Source: GCA-2718595 sp963935005 (GTDB lineage: Bacteria > Gemmatimonadota > Gemmatimonadetes > Longimicrobiales > Gaopeijiaceae). From it: DNA of 34,298 nucleotides. Of the stretch, positions 24,177 to 32,949 are shown one piece after another (position 1 is the first letter of the stretch; each line of letters begins with the position of its first letter). A program made the position numbers and the translations under genes. The notes under the pieces were generated by a model. That model did not search any database. It was not told where the DNA came from and was given only the letters and a program-made list of their open reading frames with translations. The stretch spans positions 1-34,298 of the forward strand of contig CAWWAX010000009.1 in the NCBI GenBank assembly GCA_963935005.1, given 5' to 3'.

Positions 24177-25607
24177 ATGACCCAAAAGAACGTTGGTAAA
24201 GTCGTCCAAGTAATAGGACCGGTATTGGATGTTGAATTCGATTCGGATTCATTGCCTGATATTTATAATGCCCTGTCCTTGAAATCCAATGAGGATAGTG
24301 AAGGAAGTATCGATCTTGTCGCTGAAGTCCAGCAACATATAGGAAGAGGTATGGTACGGGCTGTTTCGATGACCTCCACTGATGGTGTCACTCGTGGTAT
24401 GGATGTTATTGATACGGGTGCAGCGATTTCAGTGCCTGTGGGCCCGCCAGCACTTGGTCGAATCATGAATGTTCTCGGCGAACCAGTCGATGAGCAGGGT
24501 CCTATTGAAGCCGAGAATGGCGAGGTAGAGCGTTGGCCTATTCATAGGGAAGCTCCGCGCTTTCATACCCTTGAACCCAAAACGGAAATTTTCGAAACAG
24601 GCATTAAAGTTATTGATCTTTTGGCACCATATGTAAAAGGTGGAAAGACAGGTCTCTTCGGAGGAGCGGGAGTGGGCAAGACTGTCATTATTATGGAGCT
24701 CATCAATAACATAGCGATGGAGCATGGTGGTCGCTCAGTCTTTTGTGGTGTTGGAGAAAGGACTCGAGAAGGGAATGACCTCTGGTTGGAAATGAAGGAA
24801 TCGGGTGTCTTGGATTCTACTGCACTCTGCTATGGACAAATGAATGAACCTCCTGGAGCACGTTTAAGGGTAGGGCTGAGTGGATTGACCATTGCAGAAT
24901 ATTTTAGGGATGTTGAGAAACAAGATGTGCTACTGTTCGTCGACAATATCTTTCGATTTACTCAAGCTGGATCAGAAGTGTCTGCTCTTTTAGGAAGGAT
25001 GCCCTCTGCTGTGGGTTATCAACCAACTTTGGGTACGGAAATGGGTGAGCTACAAGAGCGCATCACATCTACTAGAGAAGGGTCAATTACCTCTGTACAG
25101 GCTATCTATGTTCCTGCGGACGATTTGACAGATCCGGCACCCGCTACTGCGTTCACCCACTTGGATGCCCAGACTGTTTTGTCACGTGCTATTTCTGAAA
25201 AGGGGATTTATCCAGCGGTTGATCCTTTGGATTCGACCTCACGTATTCTTGATCCTCAATTTTTAGGAGATAGGCACTACAATGTTGCAGTTGAAGTACA
25301 GCGGATCTTACAACGCTATAAAGATCTTCAAGACATCATATCGATCCTTGGTATGGATGAACTCACTGAGGAGGATAAGGTTTTAGTGAACCGTGCCCGG
25401 CGTATTGAACGCTATCTTTCACAACCTTTCCATGTGGCAGAAACCTTCACTGGAATTTCAGGAAAATATGTGAAATTAGAAGATACTATTGAATCTTTTG
25501 AACGGTTGACAACTGGTGAATTCGATCACCTTCCCGAACAAGCATTTTATATGAAGGGTGGTATTGAAGAGGTGATTGAAGCTGGTAAAGAGCTAGAAGA
25601 GGTATAG
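24177..25607 (+). CDS. atpD: F1Fo ATP synthase subunit beta (catalytic)
   Basis: 476 residues. Walker A GGAGVGKT at 162-169, the catalytic Glu194 in GVGERTREG, Walker B-like VLLFVDNIFRF near 251-261, and the DELTEED version of the DELSEED loop near residue 400. All catalytic residues are intact. It follows atpG after 40 bp and ends 1 bp before atpC. Confidence 0.99.
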   Translation: MTQKNVGKVVQVIGPVLDVEFDSDSLPDIYNALSLKSNEDSEGSIDLVAEVQQHIGRGMVRAVSMTSTDGVTRGMDVIDTGAAISVPVGPPALGRIMNVLGEPVDEQGPIEAENGEVERWPIHREAPRFHTLEPKTEIFETGIKVIDLLAPYVKGGKTGLFGGAGVGKTVIIMELINNIAMEHGGRSVFCGVGERTREGNDLWLEMKESGVLDSTALCYGQMNEPPGARLRVGLSGLTIAEYFRDVEKQDVLLFVDNIFRFTQAGSEVSALLGRMPSAVGYQPTLGTEMGELQERITSTREGSITSVQAIYVPADDLTDPAPATAFTHLDAQTVLSRAISEKGIYPAVDPLDSTSRILDPQFLGDRHYNVAVEVQRILQRYKDLQDIISILGMDELTEEDKVLVNRARRIERYLSQPFHVAETFTGISGKYVKLEDTIESFERLTTGEFDHLPEQAFYMKGGIEEVIEAGKELEEV

Positions 25608-25608
25608 T

Positions 25609-25950
25609 ATGAATGTCAATCTGGTTTCTCCTGAAGGTGTAAGATTTGAGGGAGAAGCGAAATCTGTGAGTCTGCCTTCCTGGGATGGGCAATTAGGTGT
25701 ACTCTCAGGACATGCTCCAATGATTGGCCTATTGGGATGTGGTGAGGTCCGAATAACTGGGCAGGATGCTGCAGGAGAGAGTTATTTTCTCGAAGGAGGT
25801 GTTTTCATGATCACTAGAACTGCTGTAACTCTGTTGACTGAGAACTGTGATACAAAACCTTTGGAGAAAACCGCTAATGGTGAGTTGGTCGACGTTGATG
25901 AGATATGGGAACAGATGCAGGATTCGGGAGGCAGTCAAGAACCCGCATGA
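25609..25950 (+). CDS. atpC: F1Fo ATP synthase subunit epsilon, short form
   Basis: 113 residues against about 138 in E. coli. The N-terminal beta sandwich (about 1-85) is complete: LVSPEGVRFEGEAKSVSLPS, GQLGVLSGHAPMIG and the EGGVFMI strand. The C-terminal helical hairpin that inhibits ATP hydrolysis in many bacteria is reduced to one short acidic segment (VDVDEIWEQMQD) and a polar tail. Length-based loss of the inhibitory arm is an inference. It starts 1 bp after atpD, and its stop overlaps the next ATG (ATGA). Confidence 0.93.
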   Translation: MNVNLVSPEGVRFEGEAKSVSLPSWDGQLGVLSGHAPMIGLLGCGEVRITGQDAAGESYFLEGGVFMITRTAVTLLTENCDTKPLEKTANGELVDVDEIWEQMQDSGGSQEPA

Positions 25951-26771
25951 GGTTTGATCTACATACTCATACAACTGCATCCGATGGAGTGCTATCTCCT
26001 GCAGATTTAGTTGGGCTGGCTAAGACGGTTGGGTTGGACGCCTTGGCTATCACTGATCATGATACCGTGGCGGGTCTCTCTGAGGCGACAAGAGCAGCAG
26101 TAGATCATTCCATCCAACTAATTCCTGGGATTGAGATTAGTTGCGTAGCTTCTGGCGTTCCTTGCCATATTCTTGGTTACTTTATCGATTATCGATCATC
26201 GACCCTTGCTACTTATACGGTTGGAGCTATACGCGCCCGAGAAGAGAGAATGAACGAGATGTTGGTGAGGTTAGCGAGCCAAAATATAAATCTGCAGATC
26301 GAGGATGTGATCAAAGAAGCTGGGCCAGAACGCTCATCTTTAGGACGTCCACATTTAGCCCGAGCTTTGGTTTCCAACGGTTATGCTTCTTCTATGACTG
26401 ATGCGTTTGACAGGCTGATTGGTGACCAACATCCCGCACAGGTAACAATAAGTGTTTTGGGAGCTAGTGAGGCTATTCAGCTGATTCGTGACGCAGGCGG
26501 TGTTGCTGTTTGGGCGCATCCGCGTTTAGAGGTGCTGGATAAGCTTTTACCAGAACTCGTAGCTGCAGGTTTACGGGGTTTAGAAGTTTACCGTCCTAAA
26601 TCGTCCCCACAACATATTTTGGAGATAAAGGCTAGAGCTACGAAGATGGAATTATTAGTGACAGGAGGTTCCGACTGGCACGGTCCAGGCCTTGGTGTTC
26701 AGTTCGGACAGTTTTATGTAACTGATGATGATGTCAGCCAGTTCTTGAGAGAAGGTCAGTTGTTAGCCTGA
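25947..26771 (+). CDS. PHP-domain phosphoesterase
   Basis: 274 residues from the ATG at 25947, which overlaps the atpC stop as ATGA. A start at 25905 is possible but adds a non-family leader. Metal-binding PHP motifs are all present: RFDLHTHTTASDG (motif I), AITDHDTVAGL (II), GIEISC, VWAHP (III) and GGSDWHG (IV). The type matches the YciV/TrpH-like PHP family (RNase AM or 3',5'-nucleoside bisphosphate phosphatase). Substrate is inferred from the subfamily. Position as the terminal gene of the atp operon is unusual. Its last 16 bp overlap the end of thiE. Confidence 0.92.
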   Translation: MRFDLHTHTTASDGVLSPADLVGLAKTVGLDALAITDHDTVAGLSEATRAAVDHSIQLIPGIEISCVASGVPCHILGYFIDYRSSTLATYTVGAIRAREERMNEMLVRLASQNINLQIEDVIKEAGPERSSLGRPHLARALVSNGYASSMTDAFDRLIGDQHPAQVTISVLGASEAIQLIRDAGGVAVWAHPRLEVLDKLLPELVAAGLRGLEVYRPKSSPQHILEIKARATKMELLVTGGSDWHGPGLGVQFGQFYVTDDDVSQFLREGQLLA

Positions 26772-27409
26772 GGACCTGGAAAATGTTTCAAGAATTGTTC
26801 GGTTGTGAGCCCTGGCCGGGGAGAACTCATGATCGACCCTATCACCGCCACTCCCGAAGCACCGGCTTCTAAAAGTTCAGGGGTATTTTCAGGCCTGATT
26901 CCACCGATAGCTACCACAGGGATATTAGTAGCATTCACCATTGTCTTAATACCGTGAGCACCGATTGGCTTTCCAGCATCGGATTTGGTTGAAGTATGGT
27001 AAACGGTTCCGCAACCTAGATAGTTGGCTCCTTGCGACTCCGCACTTTTGCCTAGCATGGGGTCGTCTGTTGAATAACCAATTATAAAATTTTTCGAAAC
27101 GACTCTTCTGACATCAGCTACTGGCGGATCATCAGGTCCTAAATGGACCCCATCTGCTTGTGAGGCTATGGCGACGTCAAGACGATCATTTATGATCAAT
27201 AATGCTCCAGCTGCACGAGTCAGAGGAAGGATTTGTAATGCTACCTTGAGAAGTTCGTTAGCATTTGCATGCTTATCCCGGAGTTGGATCATACTAGCTC
27301 CTCCTTTCAAAGTTTCACTGATGACATTCATGAGCCCCATCGGTTTGGAGAGTTCAGAATCTGTTATCACGATAAGCCGAAGCAGTTCTGTTAATTGTTT
27401 ATGGATCAT
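26756..27409 (-). CDS. thiE: Thiamine-phosphate synthase ThiE
   Basis: 217 residues. TIM barrel that joins HMP-PP with the thiazole phosphate to make thiamine phosphate. Motifs: MIQLRDKHANANELL, LIINDRLDVAIASQADGVHLG, YLGCGTVYHTSTKSDAGKPIG (the phosphate/Mg loop GTVYHTSTK), and VVAIGGIRPENTPELLEAGASGVAVIGSI. The conserved Lys and Asp ligands are intact. It has no clear Shine-Dalgarno. The mltG stop lies 6 bp upstream, so it is co-transcribed. Confidence 0.96.
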   Translation of the reverse strand: MIHKQLTELLRLIVITDSELSKPMGLMNVISETLKGGASMIQLRDKHANANELLKVALQILPLTRAAGALLIINDRLDVAIASQADGVHLGPDDPPVADVRRVVSKNFIIGYSTDDPMLGKSAESQGANYLGCGTVYHTSTKSDAGKPIGAHGIKTMVNATNIPVVAIGGIRPENTPELLEAGASGVAVIGSIMSSPRPGLTTEQFLKHFPGPQANN

Positions 27410-27415
27410 GGAGAA

Positions 27416-28384
27416 TTAAGGACGATTTGAGGGTTTGTTGCGAATTTTTGTAATGGCACGGTTATGTTCCTGCAGGGTTTTGGAAAAAATATGATGTCCT
27501 CCAGGCTGAGCTACGAAATACAGATAAGAATCTTCGCTTGGGTTCAGGGCTGCGTCTATTGCTTGCTCTCCAGCTGCAGCTATCGGCCCAGGTGGCAAGC
27601 CTGGTTGCGTGTACGTGTTGTAAGGGTTGTCAGCTACCGAGTCAATGGCAGCGAAAAGCAGCCTGGATCTGCGGGCTCCTAGAGCATAAATCACTGTTGG
27701 ATCCGCTTGCAGCAAGTATCCCAGTCGTAATCGATTATGGTACACCGAGGAAATCCTTGGCATTTCTTCGGCTATCCTAGCTTCAGCCTGTATTATTGAA
27801 GCTAGGGTAATCAGTTCTCTCTCGCTCATACCCAATTCGTGGAGTCGTGAGAGGCGTTCTGGTGTCCAGATAGATTTGTATTGGCCAATCATAGTTTCCA
27901 AGACAGTTTCCAGGGAAACTCCTTTAGGAAAACGGTAGGTGTCTGGGAACAGATATCCTTCTAAGCCAGGTCCTGGAAGGGTCCAGGTTTTTCCCAAAGT
28001 AGAACCAGAGATGTCGGCGTATATTTTGTCAGTTGGCGACTCCATATGTTCCGACAGTTTTTCAGAGATTTCCTTCAGGGTAAGGCCTTCGGGTATAGTT
28101 AGATCAAAAGTAATTACGGTTCCTTCGGTTAGAATAAGCAACGTCTCTTTCCAGTCGCTGTTTTTGTGAAGAGCATATTCGCCAGCCTGGATCTTACGAT
28201 CTTTTCTGGTGACACGTGCATACAGACGAACCAACCGAGGATGTTCTAAAATCTCTTTGGTGACCAGTGTGTCGAGAAGGGCATCAAAGTGCATCCCAGA
28301 ATGGACTCTTACTGTTATTAAATCGCCCGGGGTGTTTTCTGTGCATCCAACCAATAGAAGTGTTGCAAACAGTATATGTTTCAT
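27416..28384 (-). CDS. mltG: Endolytic murein transglycosylase MltG (YceG), lipoprotein form
   Basis: 322 residues from the ATG at 28384, which overlaps the ruvX stop (ATGA). The start 24 bp upstream is less likely. The N-terminus has a lipobox LLVGC with Cys14, so it seems anchored by lipid rather than by the usual transmembrane helix. The YceG domain is seen in YLFPDTYRFPKG (144-155) and ASIIQAEA (195-202) with Glu201 the likely catalytic acid, then LLQADPTVIYALG and YNTYTQPGLPPGPIAA. Where many homologues have Glu at position 199 there is Gln. MltG cuts nascent glycan strands and works with class A PBPs; a PBP1A gene lies nearby. Confidence 0.93.
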   Translation of the reverse strand: MKHILFATLLLVGCTENTPGDLITVRVHSGMHFDALLDTLVTKEILEHPRLVRLYARVTRKDRKIQAGEYALHKNSDWKETLLILTEGTVITFDLTIPEGLTLKEISEKLSEHMESPTDKIYADISGSTLGKTWTLPGPGLEGYLFPDTYRFPKGVSLETVLETMIGQYKSIWTPERLSRLHELGMSERELITLASIIQAEARIAEEMPRISSVYHNRLRLGYLLQADPTVIYALGARRSRLLFAAIDSVADNPYNTYTQPGLPPGPIAAAGEQAIDAALNPSEDSYLYFVAQPGGHHIFSKTLQEHNRAITKIRNKPSNRP

Positions 28385-28806
28385 CGAATGTGTTGACTGT
28401 CCAGCCAACTTTGGAGGATAAGGACAGCAGATATTCTATCTACAAGTTTTTTATCTCTACGCTTCTTCTTTTTCATTCCTAATGAGTTAATAATTCGCTC
28501 AGCTCTAGATGAAGTGAAGCGTTCGTCCACTAAGTGCACTGGAATTTTAAAATAGTTCTCCAAAGTCACAGCAAGTTCTCTGACAGTCTGGGTCCATGAA
28601 GTGTCTTTGCCAGAAAGTGCCAAAGGTAACCCGAGTATGATATGTCCTACTTCATATTTTTCTATAATAGAGCTCAGGGCGGACATTGGAAATCGTTTAC
28701 CAAGTCTTCTCTGTAAAGTCGAAAGTGGTTGTGCGATTAAGCCAGTTGGATCACTTATAGAAATACCGATCCTTTTCTCGCCTAAGTCGATTCCCAGTGA
28801 GCGCAT
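28381..28806 (-). CDS. ruvX: Putative pre-16S rRNA nuclease / Holliday-junction resolvase-like YqgF (RuvX)
   Basis: 141 residues, RNase H-like fold. Active-site motifs: GIDLGEKRIGISISDPTG near residue 5 with the first catalytic Asp, HIILGLPLALSGKD near 55-68, DERFTSSRAE near 98-107, and DRISAVLILQSWLD at the end with the last acidic residue. The protein processes the 5' end of 16S rRNA (YqgF). A resolvase role is debated. Its stop overlaps the mltG start. Confidence 0.93.
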   Translation of the reverse strand: MRSLGIDLGEKRIGISISDPTGLIAQPLSTLQRRLGKRFPMSALSSIIEKYEVGHIILGLPLALSGKDTSWTQTVRELAVTLENYFKIPVHLVDERFTSSRAERIINSLGMKKKKRRDKKLVDRISAVLILQSWLDSQHIR

Positions 28807-28961
28807 AAATATCCTGTCAGATGTAAGATTGCTTTGAGAAATATAAAGGTAATCTCCGAGGAAGCCTACATGAGACTAAATTGGATAAAATCTGTCCCTC
28901 AGAAATTTTCGACAGCATTACATAATATTTTCAGAAGAATGATAATTGTCGATTGACCTGG

Positions 28962-31085
28962 TCAGTTTCTGCCAGGAATCCTGAAACGACGTGCGTCTTC
29001 AGTCTCACAATATTCGGTGGGTTCAGTGCCAGGAAGGAATAACTCTAGAGTTTGATTTAGCTGAGGACACCACTGAGAAGCCAGCTTTCCAGTGGTTTTA
29101 TCGATGAGGCGCTGGCTTAGACCTTGAGGGACTGGCCAGGGTTCTGGAATAGGGAGCAGAGGTGACTCAAAAGCCGATCCTTCGGCGGCTGGATCACCAT
29201 AATAGACTCTTCGCATGAAGTTTCCCCAGACAGGTGCAGCATCACCTCCACCCGTGGCTAAAGGACGGATTTCCTGGGGTATATCCATTCCAAACCATAC
29301 TGTGGCAAGGAGGTTGGGCGTGAAACCGTTAAACCAGACATCGGTAGCGTCGTTGGTTGTTCCTGTCTTGCCAGCTGCTGCAACTTCGGTAGGAAGACCA
29401 GCAACTACCCTGATTGCTGTCGCTCCAGTTCCAGCCTCAACAACGTTTTGAAGCATAGAGACCATAATGCGAGCAACAAGAGGATCTAGCACTTGAGTGC
29501 GTTCAGGCCTGGGATCCCAGATTGTCCTGCCCCGTGAGTCTTCTACTTTTAAGATAGGAAACGGGCGAACTTTGGTTCCTTCGTTGCTAAAACTGGAGTA
29601 GGCCTCTGCCATTTCTAAGGGAATAACTTCAGCCGCTCCTATGGCAGTTGATGGGAAGGGTTCTATCTCACTTCTGATGCCCATTCGACGTGCGGTTTGG
29701 ACTACACTCTCTAGGCCCACCACGTCGGCTAGTTTGATAGCGATGATGTTTTGGGATTTCTGTAAGCCCGTCCGTATGGTCATTGGGCCTTCAAAGATTT
29801 GGGAGTAATTAGAAGGTCTCCATTCTGTGCCGTCGACTTGAAGAGTTACCACTGGTGCATCGACTATGATAAAATTAGGAGGGATACGACTGGCAATAGC
29901 CGCAGTGTAAACAAACGGCTTGAACCCCGATCCTGCTTGTCGTAACGCCTGGGTCGCACGGTTAAACTTAGAGAACTGAAAATCACGGCCACCAATCATC
30001 GCTCGAATACCTCCAGTCCAAGGATCGAGCGCAACTAAAAGGCCCTGCACATATTTCATGGAATCATCTTGGCCATCTTCTGAGACCACCGATTGTTGAT
30101 AGTCAGCAAACTTGTCGTGCTCAAATCCTGGTCTTGCCTCAATACGATCCCATCCCTCTTTCATAGAAAGTTCGGCGGCCTCTTGCATGCCTACGTCGAG
30201 AGTTGTGAATATGCGCAAACCTGACGTATAAAGCTTGCTTCCAAATCGATCATCCAGGATCTGTCGGACCCATTCTTCGAAATAGGGAGCAGCAGTGTCA
30301 CTAGATGTAGCCCTTTCTGTAGGTATAGGCGTTTGTGAGTATGTGTTTGCCTCTGCCTCTGAAATAAACGCCTCTTGTACCATTCTGCTCAGTACTAGAT
30401 TTCTTCTTCTCTCAGCATTCTCAGGGTTTACGAACGGACTATAAAAAGCTGGGCGATTTGGTATAGAAGCAAGGAGAGCTGCTTCAGCCACGTTCAACTC
30501 GGATGCGTTCTTACCGTAGTAATTCCTAGACGCAGTTTGGATACCCCACCAACCATGACCATAGTTGATCTCATTGATATAGGCTTCCAGGATTTCATCT
30601 TTCGTGTAGGAGCTTTCGAGATCGAAAGCCACTTGCAGTTCCTTTAGTTTCCTGATAACTCGTCGCTCGAATCCGATCTGATCTTCGAACATGTTGCGTG
30701 CTAATTGCTGTGTTATGGTGCTTCCTCCACCTCTATTTCTGCCGGTTAGTACACCTAGAACGGCTCTAGTCAGACCTAAGGGGTCAATGCCTCGGTGCTC
30801 ATAGAACCTCTTGTCTTCAACTGCTATGAATGCCTGATATACATGTTCGGGAAGTGTTTCTAGAGAAACAGGGGTGCGTCGTTCGATCCCAATCTCTACT
30901 AGTAGCTGTCCATCGTGACTAAATAGTTTGCTCGTTTGGTCTGATTCGAATGTTCTGATTTGTGCGACGGAAGGACAATCGGAACAGAGATTTTTCCAAG
31001 AGCCTAGGGCCAACCCTCCGCAGACCCCGATCAGAGTCAATAGTATGTACAGGAAAGATCGGGAATTATCCATTTTCTTGACCAA
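28962..31085 (-). CDS. Class A penicillin-binding protein (PBP1A type)
   Basis: 707 residues. N-terminal transmembrane helix (about 10-28). Glycosyltransferase-51 domain about 75-250, with Glu90 in VEDKRFYEH and the GGGSTITQQLARNMF motif at 119-133. Transpeptidase domain with SxxK at Ser386/Lys389 (GSGFKP), SxN as SQN at 444-446 and KTG at 573-575. It polymerises and cross-links peptidoglycan. The TTG at 31085 is the preferred start, since a GAGGAG sits 8 bases upstream; the ATG at 31073 would lose the spacing. It ends 155 bp upstream of ruvX with nothing recognised between. Confidence 0.94.
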   Translation of the reverse strand: MVKKMDNSRSFLYILLTLIGVCGGLALGSWKNLCSDCPSVAQIRTFESDQTSKLFSHDGQLLVEIGIERRTPVSLETLPEHVYQAFIAVEDKRFYEHRGIDPLGLTRAVLGVLTGRNRGGGSTITQQLARNMFEDQIGFERRVIRKLKELQVAFDLESSYTKDEILEAYINEINYGHGWWGIQTASRNYYGKNASELNVAEAALLASIPNRPAFYSPFVNPENAERRRNLVLSRMVQEAFISEAEANTYSQTPIPTERATSSDTAAPYFEEWVRQILDDRFGSKLYTSGLRIFTTLDVGMQEAAELSMKEGWDRIEARPGFEHDKFADYQQSVVSEDGQDDSMKYVQGLLVALDPWTGGIRAMIGGRDFQFSKFNRATQALRQAGSGFKPFVYTAAIASRIPPNFIIVDAPVVTLQVDGTEWRPSNYSQIFEGPMTIRTGLQKSQNIIAIKLADVVGLESVVQTARRMGIRSEIEPFPSTAIGAAEVIPLEMAEAYSSFSNEGTKVRPFPILKVEDSRGRTIWDPRPERTQVLDPLVARIMVSMLQNVVEAGTGATAIRVVAGLPTEVAAAGKTGTTNDATDVWFNGFTPNLLATVWFGMDIPQEIRPLATGGGDAAPVWGNFMRRVYYGDPAAEGSAFESPLLPIPEPWPVPQGLSQRLIDKTTGKLASQWCPQLNQTLELFLPGTEPTEYCETEDARRFRIPGRN

Positions 31086-31358
31086 GGGTTAATCTCCTCA
31101 CTTTTCTTTACAGCGGATCATTGTAGTGTACCAGCAGTAGGACGATAGGTTCCATATCTGGGCTCAAAGCTGATTGTTTCTACATAATGAAAAGCTTTCA
31201 GATTCGTTACCAGGGCTAAGTATATAAGACAAATTCTATTAACATTAATATATGAAGATAACATTAAAAATGATGTTCAGGGCTATTGTGACGAGTACGG
31301 CCAGACTCTACTGGCTGAAACAAAGTGTCTAGATGATGTACAAAAGTTCGGAGGATTT

Positions 31359-31724
31359 GTGAAGCACGTTTCAAGGATTGTAGAAAAACCGTGGGGCCAT
31401 GAGCGTATTTGGGCGGAGACTGATCAGTATGTCGGTAAGATCCTACATATAAATGCTGGCGAAGCTCTTTCACTGCAATACCATCAGGTCAAGGATGAAA
31501 CGATTCATTTATTCACTGGAGAGCTACTCTTTTATGTGGGTGCGGTAGGTGGGGATTTAAGCCAAGTACAACTGTCAGCAGGAGAAAGTTATCACGTGAA
31601 ACCTGAGACGGTGCATAGAATGGTTGCGGTTACTGAGTGTGATCTTTTGGAGGTCTCGACTCCACATTTGGACGATGTGGTTCGTTTGGAGGACAGGTAT
31701 GGTAGAACCTCGGGAGAAGACTGA
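31359..31724 (+). CDS. Cupin protein, mannose-6-phosphate isomerase type II-like
   Basis: 121 residues, a single cupin domain resembling the ManC C-terminal/type II PMI domain but without the nucleotidyltransferase part. Motifs: VEKPWGHERIWAETDQYVGK, LSLQYHQVKDETIHLFTGE and the second cupin motif GESYHVKPETVHRM. Metal-binding His and Glu residues are visible. It may isomerise a sugar phosphate or bind a sugar. The start is GTG at 31359 with GGAGG 4 bases upstream. The 273 bp before it (31086-31358) contains no gene I recognise. It overlaps the next gene by 26 bp. Confidence 0.85.
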   Translation: MKHVSRIVEKPWGHERIWAETDQYVGKILHINAGEALSLQYHQVKDETIHLFTGELLFYVGAVGGDLSQVQLSAGESYHVKPETVHRMVAVTECDLLEVSTPHLDDVVRLEDRYGRTSGED

Positions 31725-32949
31725 CGTTCCTATAGTTTCCCAGTCTAAAAGTACGGTAGCCATTCTATTAATTTTGATTTCACTAGTTTGTTGCAGTCAG
31801 CAGGAGGACCAGAGTTGGGTTAGTTCTTCCGATAGACGACTTCAACGGATGGCTGATAAAGTTCTAGAAGACGTTACTGAATTCTCTGGGTTGGAGGTTC
31901 TGGATCAAATCCAGATAGACTATCGGACGAAAGAGGAAATATCGAAATATGTCCAGTCTAGACTAGAACGGGATCTCCCTGAAAGCGTGGAGCAGTATAT
32001 CATAGAGAGCTATAGCTTGCTCGGCCTATTCCCCAAGAATTTAGATCTCCGCCAAACACTCGCTAATCTGTATGGAGAGCAGGTCATCGGTTTCTATGAT
32101 CCTGAAGATAGGGCACTTTATCTGCAAGAAGAGGTTCCTTTGGAAAATTTGGGGTCTTTATTGGTACATGAGATGGTACATGCTTTACAGGATCAGCATT
32201 TTGATTTAACAAGTCTTATGGGATCATCATTGAACAATGATGAACGAACAGCTGTTTTGACGGCTATCGAGGGTCACGCTACGCTGGTGATGTTAGAATT
32301 GCTGTCGGAAAATAATGGCAACGGTTCTGTAGACCTGGCAGATGTTTCTGATTTCGAAAAATCTATTGTCAGTGTTTTCGAATCAACAAACTTAGAGAAA
32401 GAAAGGCCCGACCCAGTACCTTTGGTCCTTAGAGAGGGTATGTTTTTTCCTTATATTCATGGGGTTCGGTTTGTCAAAACGATGAGGATTCGTGAGGGTA
32501 ATAAATCCGTACCTTTTGGTGCTAATCTTCCTAAATCGACGAACCAGATCTTGCATTATGGAGAATTTTCCTTTGACGAAAGTGATGCTTCGGTGACGAT
32601 TCAGATTCAACCAGATGACAAATGGAGCAAGTTGTATGAGAACACGTTAGGAGCGCTAGAGGTAGGAGCCTTTCTTGAAAACTTGATTGGTCGGAAAGTA
32701 GACTTTGAGGGTTGGAAAGGAGATAGATTTGCATTACTAGAAAGTGTGGAAGGGAGTAGGACTTTTGTGTGGTTTAGTGTCTGGGATACTGTCCAAGATA
32801 GAGATCAATTCTCGGGAATTGTGGAATCTAATTTGGAGTTTTTACCAAAAAATAGTCGCCTCTTTTCGATGAATTTTGGTGGGATCCCTGGAGTAAGAAT
32901 GGAGATCGGTCCAGAGATTAATGTGGAGGCAATTCTTGAAAAACAATAA
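31699..32949 (+). CDS. Predicted membrane-anchored zinc metallopeptidase (HExxH), lipoprotein-like
   Basis: 416 residues from the ATG at 31699, which has GGAGGA about 5 bases upstream. An upstream frame from 31624 overlaps the cupin deeply and is not family-like. After 18 polar residues comes a hydrophobic stretch with SLVCCS, a lipobox-like end with Cys at about 31-32. The gluzincin motif HEMVHALQDQHFDL has His157, Glu158 and His161, and a likely third ligand is Glu191 in AIEGHAT. Similar 'HExVHALQDQHFDL ... EGxAT' proteins are hypothetical peptidases in several phyla. Substrate is unknown. The C-terminal half is beta-rich and unrecognised. It overlaps aroB by 14 bp. Confidence 0.85.
   Translation: MVEPREKTDVPIVSQSKSTVAILLILISLVCCSQQEDQSWVSSSDRRLQRMADKVLEDVTEFSGLEVLDQIQIDYRTKEEISKYVQSRLERDLPESVEQYIIESYSLLGLFPKNLDLRQTLANLYGEQVIGFYDPEDRALYLQEEVPLENLGSLLVHEMVHALQDQHFDLTSLMGSSLNNDERTAVLTAIEGHATLVMLELLSENNGNGSVDLADVSDFEKSIVSVFESTNLEKERPDPVPLVLREGMFFPYIHGVRFVKTMRIREGNKSVPFGANLPKSTNQILHYGEFSFDESDASVTIQIQPDDKWSKLYENTLGALEVGAFLENLIGRKVDFEGWKGDRFALLESVEGSRTFVWFSVWDTVQDRDQFSGIVESNLEFLPKNSRLFSMNFGGIPGVRMEIGPEINVEAILEKQ

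Noticed and set aside
31251..31358. Upstream extension of the cupin gene in the same frame
   Set aside because: The frame is open but has no ATG, GTG or TTG before 31359, and the GGAGG site supports the GTG start at 31359.
31624..31698. 25-residue N-terminal extension of the metallopeptidase (start at 31624)
   Set aside because: It would overlap the cupin by 101 bp and is Trp/Arg-rich. The ATG at 31699 has a good Shine-Dalgarno and is followed by a lipoprotein-like leader.
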